Positions 43,201 through 55,926 of a stretch of 64,000 bases of DNA are shown here, one piece after another. The notes below the pieces were generated by a model. It saw nothing but the letters and a program-made list of their open reading frames with translations. It had not been told where the DNA came from and ran no database searches. The stretch's first letter is position 1. The number at the start of each line of letters is the position of its first letter. The translations under genes and the position numbers were made by a program. The stretch comes from Anoplopoma fimbria (taxonomy: Eukaryota; Chordata; Actinopteri; Perciformes; Anoplopomatidae), in the NCBI RefSeq assembly GCF_027596085.1, contig NC_072455.1:1882850-1946849 (forward strand), given 5' to 3'.

Positions 43201-44814
43201 TACTTACCTCTGAGAGAACTGGATCTGAGCAACAACGACCTGAAAGATTCAGGAGTAAAGCTGCTCTGTGATGGACTGTCCAGTCAACACTGCAGACTTG
43301 AAACGCTGAGGTTTGTATTGTTCTGCTGCTCCGTCAGTCTGAGTTTGGACAAAAAGCTTCCTGCTCATTATTTTAAGTCTACCTTCCGTACATTCATTCA
43401 GGGATGCAAGAAACTCACTTCTTTATAAATACTTCTAGAACCTGCATGCTAATAAACCAAACACTTCTTCTTCCTCAGGCTGTCAGGTTGTCAGATCACA
43501 GAGGTTGGCTGTGCTTCTCTGGCCTCGACTCTACGTTCAAAGACCTCCCAGCTGATGGAGCTGGACCTGAGCTACAATCACCCAGGAGTCTCAGGAGAGA
43601 AGCTGCTCTCTGAGCTGAGGAACGATCCACAGTCCAAGCTCAGCACTCTCCAGTAAGTATAATGATGGAGGACTAGATTTTTTTACTTTCCTACTGAGCT
43701 GAGAGAGAAGTGCTGCTGGAGTACCTTTAAAAATCCACTAGAGTGAGATGGAGGTTACTGCCAACAGCAAAACAACTCAAGGGTACCCTCTGATCGGACC
43801 CAATTCAACCAAAATGTCATCACGCTGTAGTGTAACACTATAGGTTGAATAGCAATAACAATACATGTAAATACTAAAGATTCACAATAGATACATACTC
43901 TTTTTGCAACGTTTCTGAGACCAACACAGTGTCAGTTAAATGGTTGTTCTTTGTTGGATTTTTCCTTTTTTTCAGTCTTGATCATGGCGGAAGTCACCGG
44001 ATGCAACCGGGCTTCAAGAAATGTAAGTATTTGTGGAAATCTTGGACAATTGCTGAATGTTGTGATACATCTGCAGATAGTAATCTCAACAAATTGGTGA
44101 ACTAAAATATTCTCCTGCACTTTTTTTCCCACTTGCTTGAGAAGAACAAGAATAGTGACAATTCTTCCTGGAGGGAGGTTCCTGTTTCTGATGGTTTCCT
44201 TTGTAACTTGCTGACATTAATGCTGCCCAGCTCATCAATTAAAACCTATGCTCCTAAAATAAAGTGTTTTCTTACTTCCAGATGCCTGTGAGCTCACTTT
44301 GGACCCCAACACAGCCCACAGGAACCTCCTTCTCTCTGAAGGGAACAGAAAGGTGACCTGGGTGGAAGACCAGCAGCGATACCCCGATCATCCAGAAAGG
44401 TTTGATCGCTGCCAACAGGTGCTGTGTGAACAGGGTCTAGAGGAGCGATGCTACTTGGAGGTCGAGGTGATGGAGCCCTTCGAGATTGGGTTAACGTACA
44501 GAACCATTGGCAGGGAAGGGGATGGGAATGATTGCAAGCTGGGACGCAACGACAAGTCTTGGAGCATGACTTGCTCAGATAATGGTTGTTTTGTCCTGCG
44601 CAACGACAAAAGTATCAGTATATCGTCCCTGTGCTCGCGATCCAGTCGGGTGGGGGTGTATCTGGACTCGCCGGCTGGCACTCTGTCCTTCTACAGAGTT
44701 TCCTCCGACAAGCAGATCCGCCTCCATACCTTCAAAGCGGAGTTCAAAGAGCCCCTCTATCCTGCTGTTGGGCTTCGCACTCATTCCTCTGCAGCATTTT
44801 GTCAGCTAACGTAG
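39261..44814 (+). CDS. NLR gene 2: FISNA-NACHT-LRR-B30.2 protein, tandem duplicate of gene 1
   Basis: Ten coding exons: 39261-39337, 39420-39518, 39924-40022, 40453-40551, 40988-41064, 41226-42993, 43137-43310, 43479-43652, 43976-44022 and 44282-44814 (TAG); in phase, 1048 residues. Domain order is as in gene 1, with Walker A GVAGIGKS and Walker [13 protein letters not shown] kept. Differences: three rather than two 99-nt N-terminal repeat exons, all ending [13 protein letters not shown]; a two-codon deletion (VLENGHL against VLEEENGHL) in the NACHT exon; and replacements such as IPSKFVDM for IPAECVDM and LDSPAGT for LDWPAGT. Introns are also nearly identical between the genes, so the duplication is recent or homogenised. 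Both copies look functional. Confidence 0.93.
40696..40830 (+). repeat. 48-bp minisatellite in an NLR gene 2 intron
   Basis: About three units, against about five at the same place in gene 1. Confidence 0.85.
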
Positions 44815-44826
44815 ACCATTCAGCAA

Positions 44827-46093
44827 CCGAAGGTGTAGATTTGCAAGTAGATGGCTGGGACCAACACACATGCTTGCTATAAGATGTGTCCGTCCAACAG
44901 GTAACTTATGGTTAGACTGATTTAGCTGGTTGAATAGGCACCAAAGGTAGTCAGTGAGAGAGCTGTCAGTGATCAGTGATCTTGTTTCTCCATGTCTTTT
45001 CCTTTACCTTTTCGTTTGCCTTGTGCGACGGGCCGACAACAACCGTAACGTGAAACAAAACAGTCAGTCATCAGACATGATTCCATTTGTATATAAAGGA
45101 AATGCTAACATGGAAAGAACCACATAGCTTAGCCAACAACGAGCTTGTGTAACAAAAGCTAACATTCCTGTGAGACCACAAAATTAAGAAAACGTCCACC
45201 ACTTTGACAGCATATGTGCAGAATTTTAATAACTGTCAACAAAGTGAGAAAATACGACCAAATACAGAAACGCCCCACAACACGAGAGCACATTCACTGA
45301 GAAATATTGTCAACTATCACCTGGAGAGAAAGGTTAAGATCAGATAAGTCGCTAAGTTGGCATCAATGCATGTGCTATGTGCCTCCTGGCTGCATTGAAA
45401 TTAATGGGGCGCCATCTTGAAACATGGCATGCGAAATTAGTGCAAGTTTAAATATTTCAACAGGGGCAACACATTCAGTGAAGCTTTGTCGTGGAGAATA
45501 AAATATTGAACCTCATATTTGAACAGAGACCAGACGAAAGCTGTGTATAAATGTGTGTGTTTTAACCATAGACGTCTATGGTAAAGAAACAGTAACAGTA
45601 GGTTATTTGAGTGTCGTTGGAACAGCTACAATGTTGGTAAAGCCTAGCCCTGATTAATAAGAAGTCCATCTAGAAAACAAGCATTTTAAAAGTGTTTTGC
45701 TTGTTGTCTTGCTGACAGACTTGACGAAGCAAGAATTCAGACTTTAAACAAATCAACAATACGATGTTGTTATTTCGGCATCCTTTTTATCCATTTATTA
45801 TGATTAAATCACATAAAAGTATGTTTATTTTTGTAGAGAAACAGCCAATATGTGGCTTGCTAGATATACTTCATTAAAATTCACAGAGCGCCTCCAGATG
45901 ATGGTATGAACCCATCATCAATGCGAGGCAAAACATTTGCTTTGTTTTTGGTGACTTTCCTGATGTGACTGAATACGTGGGTGAATATGTGGGTGGGCTG
46001 TTTTTTAAAAGCTACTTCTTTTACTTGTAAATATCCTTTGCAACCCTATTATTTCTCATGAAAAGTCAAAAACTCACTGATGTATTTCCACAG
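44827..46093. mobile_element. 1.27-kb insertion in the 3' flank of NLR gene 2
   Basis: In gene 1 'ccattcagcaa' runs directly into 'gaagctcctgg'. In gene 2 the two phrases are separated by about 1.27 kb of unrelated sequence. I see no clear terminal inverted repeats, target duplication or coding frame, so the type is unknown; a deletion in copy 1 is the alternative. Confidence 0.6.
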
Positions 46094-48480
46094 TCAGAAG
46101 CTCCTGGTATCTGCTTTACTTTTTAGATTTGACCAAATTACTTTTAAATGTCAATGCGGTGTTGTAAATGACTTATATGTTTTTATTGCTGTTATTGTGT
46201 AACTGCCTAGTTAAGCAGATCAGGATGAAGATGAGGGGCTCTTTTTTATTTTTATGTAAATAGGTATGGAGTTATATTTTAATGGTTTCAGCTTAGTCGG
46301 CAGCTGTATTAAGTTCTGCAGGTTTCCTCGCTCTTAACGCTATCAACTCTCAGTAACGTTACATAATAGGAGACTGTTTTTTGTTTCTGGTTATTGTTTT
46401 TTAATCTTTTGAGGATTTGTCACATTTACATACATCTGTACAGTAAAAGAAGAGCTGATTTTAGTTTAATCTCCTTTTAATCTAGTTTATCTTTATACTT
46501 TATACTCAGAATATAGTCGTAAAAACTGCAATAAAAACTCTTAGTTTTGCATTTCAATATTAGCTTTGACTTGTATTTATATAAATGGTGTGTCCGTAAT
46601 TCTTCCGGTTTGTGGTGTTTGAAAAGGTCGTTATAACATTTGAGGAGAATTGTATTAGAGTTTTAGCTGTTTTATGTATTTATCTGCATCGCCTTTTAAC
46701 ATTTCATACAATTCATCAGTTCAGTAATGTAAAGCACCTTGTCAAATACGATGACTGAATATTTTGTGGCAGAGAAATCAAGTAAAATACCTTCTAGAGT
46801 TAAGATTTTTTTAAATTATAATTACACATATTCATATACAGTATATTCATATTTGAGTGTTTTCTTCATATTTCTATCGGCTGTCAAATTAATTCCCCAT
46901 AAATAATCTTAAAATAAAACATACTGGTATCATGTTAAGCACCTTCTAAAATAAGAATCAGATTTCAGCAGTTGACTTTATTGTATTATATTTGTGTCCT
47001 TTATTCTGCATGTGTGTGCTGTTTGTGAAAAAGTGATCTAACATTTCATCCTCTTTAATTGTTTTATTGTGTTTATCTGCATTAACTTTTAGCATTTGAA
47101 GTGTAGACTGTATCGATGGTTTTAACCAATTTTTTTATCAAGTTGCACCTCATCAAATATTATGATGAAATATTTTGTGGCTTAGAAATCTATTTTAATA
47201 CTTTCTAGTTCAGCTTTTATGTGTCATTTGACAAGTGCAAATGTCAAATATTCATGTTCATGTTTGGGTTTCCACGTTTTATGTGAAGAGTTAATTTACA
47301 AAAACAGAAAAAAATATTTTTTTAATCAAAGCACTAGTTAGAAATAAACATAAAAATGTAAAAGTAAAAATTCAGATGCCTGTTTTTGTAACTGAACTCT
47401 TCATATATTTTACTTTTTATGCTATATGTTTTTGATGCTTCTCAGTGTTTTAATGTAACCAAAATATAAATCATATAAATCAATAAAAAATCAAGATATT
47501 TGATGAATGTGGCATTGAAAGACGTCTCATTTTACAAAATCATCACACAGGTGAGGTAAACATTTCACTTCCTGCACTTTTGATCCTTTTTTCAACACTC
47601 GACTGGACAAATGTGTCACTGAGCCGTCGGTCGTCTTTGTTTGCCAACTTACAAAGTGGGAAAACTATGCTATCGTATGAGGATCTGAATATACAATATA
47701 TTTAAGGTGAGAGATAAATGATGTAGTTTAAGAGTTGTGGCTTGTTTTAGATCTGCAGTACAAAAATAAATATATTTTAAAATGTGCTGAAAAAACTCAT
47801 TCAGTCAAGGGAGAAAATGCTTCTAGACACTTAATAGAAAGAGCTGCCTTATTTTTAAAACCAGTTTTAACTACCGGTTATTTTTATTTTTATTTAAACA
47901 AACAAACACAAAACCTGTAAACTCTGACACACATTGACATAAGAAACACAAACTGAAAATGTACTCACAAGTCGTGGTCCGGATGTGTCACAGGAAGCTG
48001 TTAAAAGAAAATATATATTTGTCTTGCAACTGCACTGCATTCAGCCTCACAGACTAAAGTGATCATGAGTCCGCAGAGAAGAAACAAAATGTAGATGATG
48101 ATGATTTGATGACATCTAGTGAAGAAAGAAAAACACAAATAAAGACAAAAGTGAGTCCTTCACATGCAACAAACACAAAAGTGACTTCACAACTGAACTG
48201 CATACATTTGAAATTAAATGCTCATAAGATATTTATTTGAATTTGTTTAGGGCATGTTTCACAGTGGTTTAAGCATTATTTTACTGCAGTAAAAGCACTA
48301 ATATCACTGTGAAAGTACTCCAAAACATAAGCAAAAGTATTATCTACTTAATGTTCTTAAAGTAAAAGTATTGATTGTGCAGTAAAATGTTCCCTGTCAG
48401 TTTTTTACCATTCTATATGTTGTTTTTAGATTAATATCACTGCTGCATTAATGTGTATGTTGCATGTTTTTAACTCATTT
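46094..48480 (+). other. Duplicated 3' flank of NLR gene 2
   Basis: Homologous to 34,735-36,660. Contains a candidate AATAAA at 46530-46535. No gene recognised. Confidence 0.6.
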
Positions 48481-48501
48481 ATATCCTAGTTAAATGTACA
48501 G

Positions 48502-48924
48502 TTATGCATCATATTCAATGAAATCCCACAGCACAACAGTGATCTTAGTCACAAACCTCCCACTGCTGAGTGACTCATCTGAAATCAAAAGTGAAAGTAA
48601 ATTTGACCTCGCCACCCATTTTATTCGCGCTACCGAAAGACGACCAGAGATCTTATCTATTAAACACAAAGGTGAGTCCCCATTGATGATTCCTTCTAAT
48701 ATCATGTGGTTCAGGTTTCTGTTGTTTGGCTTCCTGCTGGAGGGGCCTTTAAACCACATCACTAGCTGTTCATTGAACTGGAGCTCCTGCAGGTAAACGG
48801 GTAAAATAAACACGTCACCATTATTCTCAGTAAATATATTTTTAAAAGGTGCTATTGACATGAAATTTTCACCAGATGTCGGTAACAACCCAAGTAATCC
48901 ATACATACAAAGAAAACCAAACAA
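48502..48924 (-). pseudogene. Possible Ig V-like exon fragment (very tentative)
   Basis: A 140-codon open frame on the minus strand. The pattern GDVFILPV...QLVMWFKG...GRLSV...LLSLLISDESLSSGRF resembles the spacing of an Ig V-type domain. The canonical cysteines and the DxGxYxC motif are missing. It lies between NLR gene 2 and the NLR relic. It may be a decayed immune-receptor exon or chance; no splice partners were found. Confidence 0.2.
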
Positions 48925-49276
48925 ATAAGTTCAGAAATTAAGTTATGTGTAATGAAATGGAATGACACAGGGAAAAAGTATTGAACACGCTTACTGAAAT
49001 GTATTTAATACTTGGTACAAAAGCCTTTGTTGTATTAAATTGAGACTTGTATCATTGTAAATGTGTGTTTAGAATAATATTCTCAATATCCTAATTTTGA
49101 TTCAATATTTTATACACAGTTACCTTTTTATTTTGTGAATTTATCATCCAGATAAGAATATTGAAGGGCATTCATTTATAATTAATGTCCTGATTCATCC
49201 AGCCAACATACCTGTATGTATTAACAAAAGGTCATGTGTGTGTTTTTTTGGTGGATAAAACAATCTCTTCTCTTAG

Positions 49277-50618
49277 TTCACAGATGGGTGCCATGAAAAG
49301 GACAGGATCCATGAACGAACCAATCTGGTTTGGTGGTAATGAGATAATAAGGTAATTTTAATTAATACTGTAAATTTTGCAATCTAATAACATTTTTTTG
49401 TATTGTATAACAGGTTACGGTCATTTTATCAAAGATTTATTATGAGATTGAAAGCGGTGAAGACATTTGTAAATGCAATAAGAAAGGCTGAACATGAATG
49501 TTTATCTTAAACAGACACATTTTGAACTCTTAGATGTGTCTTAACTGTTTGTATTATTATAGTGCGCCCCTTCCAGAGGACCGCCATGGGACCTACGGTA
49601 GTCAACGGCGAGAGACAAATTATTTTAATCCTGCGTGAATTGGGCCTTGATTTACACATATGATGGAAGTCAATGGAAAAGATCATTTTTACAAGTCAAG
49701 AAAGTCGCAGTTTGTCCGGAAAATGTTTCGCACCAGGATGAACTCACAACAAACAATGGATTGTGCTCGTCTTTCACATCCTGGTTGAAAACAACATAAA
49801 AAAGAGTAGCTGGAACAAGCTAAGCTAACTAGCAACCAGAGTTAACAGCCATGTTGGCAGTGAGACGAGAAACTGCGACTTTCTTGTCGTGCAAAATGAT
49901 CTTATAAATTGACAAACTTTTTGTCCCTCACCATTGACTACCGAACATACTTTTAAGGTCACATGTTGGACGCCAAAAAGGGCGTGAATTATCCTCTTTA
50001 TTATTTATTATTTTTATTATTTATATAGAATTAATGTGTGATTTGTTCTTACAGCAAACAGAGTGAGGAGCAGTTCAGAGTACGGAGGATTTTAGAGATT
50101 CAGTCAATTTCACCGATCAACACCAAAATCAAAATACTCAAGAAGATGTGTAAGTACAACTATGTACTAAACAACTACTTGTAGTGCTGCTTATACTGCT
50201 ACTGTTACTAGTAACTTCTACCGATGACTTGTAGTAGTATATTAGTACTTTATTGATGTTGTATGCCACATTTAAGAGTAATTGGATTCTTAAGGTTTTG
50301 TTAGAGCCTCTTTTCACACTTGGTTAGGTCAGATAAACAAACTGGTAACTGGATGATGTCTGTCTCCAACTATGTTTGTATATCTTTTAAAAACTATTTC
50401 TAATTCATAAAAACAACCTAAATGGACACTTGTGTTAATTTGTTGCAGGGGACAGCCGCCTTTGGAAAGCAAAGAAGAATCTTACAGAAGCAACGCAAAA
50501 GCAATTCCCTGCGACAAACGAAGGCAACGGTGACCGACAGCCTTATCTGAAAACCATCTTCACAACATTAGTAGATTTCTTTAATCACTTATCAATTAGG
50601 CAAGAAAATGATCAATAG
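49277..50618 (+). pseudogene. Truncated third NLR copy (N-terminal exons only)
   Basis: Three segments align with the NLR N-terminus. 49277-49351 is a 75-nt version of the repeat exon (SQMGAMKRTGSMNEPIWFG). 50055-50149 is an exon starting KQSEEQFRVRRILEI. 50449 onward is the start of the FISNA exon (RLWKAKKNLTEATQKQ, NEGNGD, YLKTIFTTLVD), which then runs into unrelated sequence and a TAG at 50616. Acceptors, donors and phases of all three segments are intact. There is no NACHT, LRR or B30.2, and I found no sure first exon. Probably a relic, but a short NACHT-less transcript cannot be excluded. Confidence 0.7.
49565..49990. mobile_element. Fold-back (MITE-like) element inside the NLR relic
   Basis: Two halves are imperfect inverted repeats. 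'cggtagtcaacggcgagaga' is mirrored by the reverse complement of 'ctcaccattgactaccg'. 'caagaaagtcgcagtt' is mirrored by 'aactgcgactttcttg'. The outer ends share GCGCCC/GGGCGT. No coding frame. It lies in the relic intron between 49351 and 50055. Confidence 0.6.
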
Positions 50619-52250
<1,632 letters not shown>

Positions 52251-52253
52251 CTA

Positions 52254-52375
52254 TTATTATTATTGTTATTATTATTATTAATAATAATATTATTAATAAT
52301 ATTATTATAATCATTAGTATTATTATAATCATTATTATTAATAATATTATTATTATTAATAATAATAATATTTCA
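52254..52375. repeat. (ATT)n/(AAT)n microsatellite
   Basis: Trinucleotide ATT and its complement alternate, so the tract can fold back on itself. Confidence 0.9.
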
Positions 52376-52899
52376 CTTGATTGCTATGCCATAATCATTA
52401 TTAAATTGGTGTGTGTATTTTTTGTAATTATTAACACAAACTACTGATACTGGAATTACTGATATCGATTTTTAAAAAGTCTGATAACGATAAATTGTCC
52501 GATAGTCATTTTTAAATAAATATACAAAATATATATACTTATCTGCAATAAGCCAGTAGAGCTATATTTGACTAAAATATATAAACTGACAAGTAACATA
52601 AGTTAATATCAACAGCCACGTCCTTAACAAACATTAAACCACGGCCTCGTTAAATAATTAGCTCACTAATGGGGAGAATTATTTACGACTTTAGCCATTA
52701 TAGTAATTAATCATCATTTATTTATGAGTTTTGGATCTTAGTTGCTATTCAACCTTTTTGTCAAATTATTATTTTAAATATTGATGTTGCAACTGTTGTT
52801 ACGATACATGGTGGTGGTTTCACGACGAAAGCACTCCAGTAATAGCAGTACTAACAGAAGTAGAAGTAGTAGTGCTAACATTAGTATTTTTGTCCTGGT

Positions 52900-54115
52900 T
52901 TCAGACTTTATGCTAAGCTAGGCTAACAGTGTCCTAGCAAGGCTAAAGTTAGCATTAGTATTTTTGTCCTGGTTTCAGTCTTTGTGCTAAGCTAGGCTAA
53001 CAGTGTCCTAGCAAGGCTAAAGTTAGCATTAGTATTTTTGTCCTGGTTTCAGTCTTTATGCTAAGCTAGGCTAACAGTGTCCTGGCCAGTCACAAGCTAA
53101 CATTAGCATTTTTGTCATGGTTTCAGTCTTTATGCTAAGCTAGGCTAACAGTGTCCTGGCCAGTCACAAGCTAACATTAGCATTTTTGTCATGGTTTCAG
53201 TCTTTATGCTAAGCTAGGCTAACAGTGTCCTAGCAAGGCTAAAGTTAGCATTAGTTTTTTTGTCCTGGTTTTAGTCTTTATGCTAAGCTAGGCTAACAGT
53301 GTCCTGGCAAGGCTAAAGTTAGCATTAGCTTTTTTGTCCTGTTTTTAGTCTTCATGCTAAGCTAGGCTAACAGTGTCCTAGCAAGGCTAAAGTTAGCATT
53401 AGTATTTGTGTCCTGGTTTCAGTCTTTATGCTAAGCTAGGCTAACAGTGTCCTGGCAAGGCTAAAGTTAGCATTAGTTTTTTGTCCTGGTTTCAGTCTTT
53501 ATGCTAAGCTAGGCTAACAGTGTCCTGGCAAGGCTAAAGTTAGCATTAGTATTTTTGTCATGGTTTCAGTCTTTATGCTAAGCTAGGCTAACAGTGTCCT
53601 AGCAAGGCTAAAGTTAGCATTAGTATTTTTGTCCTGGTTTCAGTCTTTATGCTAAGCTAGGCTAACAGTGTCCTAGCAAGGCTAAAGTTAGCATTAGTTT
53701 TTTTGTCCTGGTTTCAGTCTTCATGCTAAGCTAGGCTAACAGTGTCCTAGCAAGGCTAAAGTTAGCATTAGTTTTTTGTCATGGTTTCAGTCTTTATGCT
53801 AAGCTAGGCTAACAGTGTCCTGGCCAGTCACAAGCTAACATTAGTATTTTTGTCATGGTTTTAGTCTTTTTGCTAAGCTAGGCTAACAGTGTCCTAGTCA
53901 AGCTAACATTAGTTTTTTTGTCCTGGTTTTAGTCTTTATGCTAAGCTAGGCTAACAGTGTCCTAGCAAGGCTAAAGCTTACATTGGTGTTTTTTCCTGGT
54001 TTCAGTTTTGATGCTAAGCTAACAGTGTCCTGGCCAGTCACAAGCTAACATTAGTATTTTTGTCATGGTTTCAGTCTTTATGCTAAGCTAGGCTAACAGG
54101 GTCCTGGCCTGAGCT
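52900..54115 (+). repeat. 74-bp tandem array, about 17 units
   Basis: Each unit holds 'atgctaagctaggctaacag', then 'tgtcctagcaaggctaaagt', then 'tttttgtcctggtttcag'. The spacing is 74 bp in the first units, slightly shorter or longer later. Variants alternate 'agcaaggctaaagttagc' with 'ggccagtcacaagctaac'. No coding frame. Confidence 0.95.
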
Positions 54116-54179
54116 TCATATATACTGTAGCTTTCAATATATCTGTGATCTCGTAAAATAAAAAATAAAATAGTAACTG

Positions 54180-55420
54180 TAAAAAATGTAACTAAAATAA
54201 CTTTTAGTTAAAAAAATATTTTTCTTATTTTTTATAATAACAGATTGTTTTATGGTTATAAAATAACAGATTGTATTGAAATGTAACTAAAAGTTACATT
54301 TCAATACAATCTGTTATTTTTGTAACAGATATTTTTTTTTTTTTTATAATAACAGATTGTAACGAAATGTAACTAAAAGTATTTTTTTTCTATACAATCT
54401 GTTATTGTTTTCTATACAATCTGTTATTGTTTTCTATACAATCTGTTATTGTTTTCTATACAATCTGTTATTGTTTTCTATACAATCTTTTATTTTTTTT
54501 TCTATACAATCTGTTATTGTTTTCTATACAATCTGTTATTTTTTTCTATACAATCTGTTATTTTTTTCTATACAATCTTTATTTTTTTCTATACAATCTG
54601 TTACTAACAATCTGTTATTTTTTCTATACAATCTGTTATTTTTTTCTATACAATCTGTTATTTTTGTAACAGTTTTTTTTTATAATAACAGATTGTAACG
54701 AAATGTAACTAAAAGTATTTTTTTTCTATACAATCTGTTATTTTTTTCTATACAATCTGTTATTTTTTTCTATACAATCTGTTATTTTTGTAACAGATAT
54801 TTTTCTGTTTTTTTTTATAATAACAGATTGTAACGAAATGTAACTAAAAGTATTTTTTTTCTATACAATCTTTTATTTTTTTCAATACAATCTGTTATTT
54901 TTTTCTATACAATCTGTTATTTTTTTCTATACAATCTGTTATTTTTTTCTATACAATCTGTTATTTTTTTCTATACAATCTGTTATTTTTTTCAATACAA
55001 TCTGTTATTTTTTTCTATACAATCTGTTATTTTTTTCTATACAATCTGTTATTTTTGTAACAGATATTTTTCTGTTTTTTTATAATAACAGATTGTAACG
55101 AAATGTAACTAAAAGTATTTTTTTTCTATACAATATTTTTTTCTATACAATCTGTTATTTTTGTAACAGTTTTTTTTTTATAATAACAGATTGTATCAAA
55201 ATGTGTAAAAGTAATTTTTTCTATACAATCTTTTATTTATTTTTTTGTAACTATACAATCTGTTTATTTTTTTTTCTATACAATCTGTTATTTTTTTCAA
55301 TAACAGATTTTTCTATACAATTTTTCTTTTTGTAACAGTTTTTTTTTTATAATAACAGATTGTAGGCTATCAAAATGTAACTAAAAGTAATTTCTTTCAA
55401 TACAATCTGTTATTTTTTCC
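54180..55420. repeat. 24-bp tandem array (ctatacaatctgttatttttt) with inverted segments
   Basis: Units of about 23-24 bp containing TACAATCTGTTAT. At intervals there is a segment containing the exact reverse complement ATAACAGATTGTA followed by 'acgaaatgtaactaaaagta'. The array therefore contains both orientations and ends within 100 bp of the dclk2 5' region. Confidence 0.95.
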
Positions 55421-55490
55421 ATTTCATATATAATTTAATGTTATTATATATTTGTATTTATTTCATATTTCTGTCATTTAATTATTTAGG

Positions 55491-55926
55491 GTTTCACTGC
55501 AGCAGAGTTCATGACAGAGAGACTCAGACAAAAGGGAGAGAGGCTGTCATCACGTCCAGGAGGGGAGGAGGGGAGGAGGAGAGGAGGAGGGAGGAGGAGG
55601 AGGGAGGAGGAGGAGGGGAGGGAGGAGGGGGAGGGAGGAGGAGGGGAGGAGGGGAGGAGGCCGGTCTCTCCTCCCTCTCCTCCCCCTCCTCCCTCTGCTG
55701 CAGCGGCCATGCTGCTGCTGTCTCCTCTCGGTGCGTCCTGCTCCTCCGCCGGTGTTTCCTCCCCACAGCCGCAGCATCCCTGAATCCCGGACCGGTTCCG
55801 TCTGCGTGGATCCAAACACTGACTGCACACTTTGGACAAAAGGGGAAGGAAGGCAGAGGAGGAGGAAGAGGAGGAGGAAGAGGAAGAGGAAGAGGAAGAG
55901 GAGGAATCCTCCATAGCAACAAACCG
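55491..55926 (+). other. dclk2: Probable dclk2 promoter and non-coding first exon
   Basis: An abrupt change from AT-rich repeats to a GC-rich island. A (GGA)n-type purine run lies at 55555-55665, a pyrimidine run at 55665-55695, and a second purine run (GAGGAA)n at 55848-55905. It ends in a donor, ACCG/GTAGGT. No TATA box is evident. The frames that stay open here on both strands are due to the GGA repeat. The acceptor joined to it, somewhere between 56040 and 57038, is not resolved. Confidence 0.5.

Noticed and set aside
48960..49040. Stretch 'gggaaaaagtattgaacacg ... aaagcctttgttg' resembling common fish transposon sequence
   Set aside because: Too short, no ends found; family could not be named with confidence.
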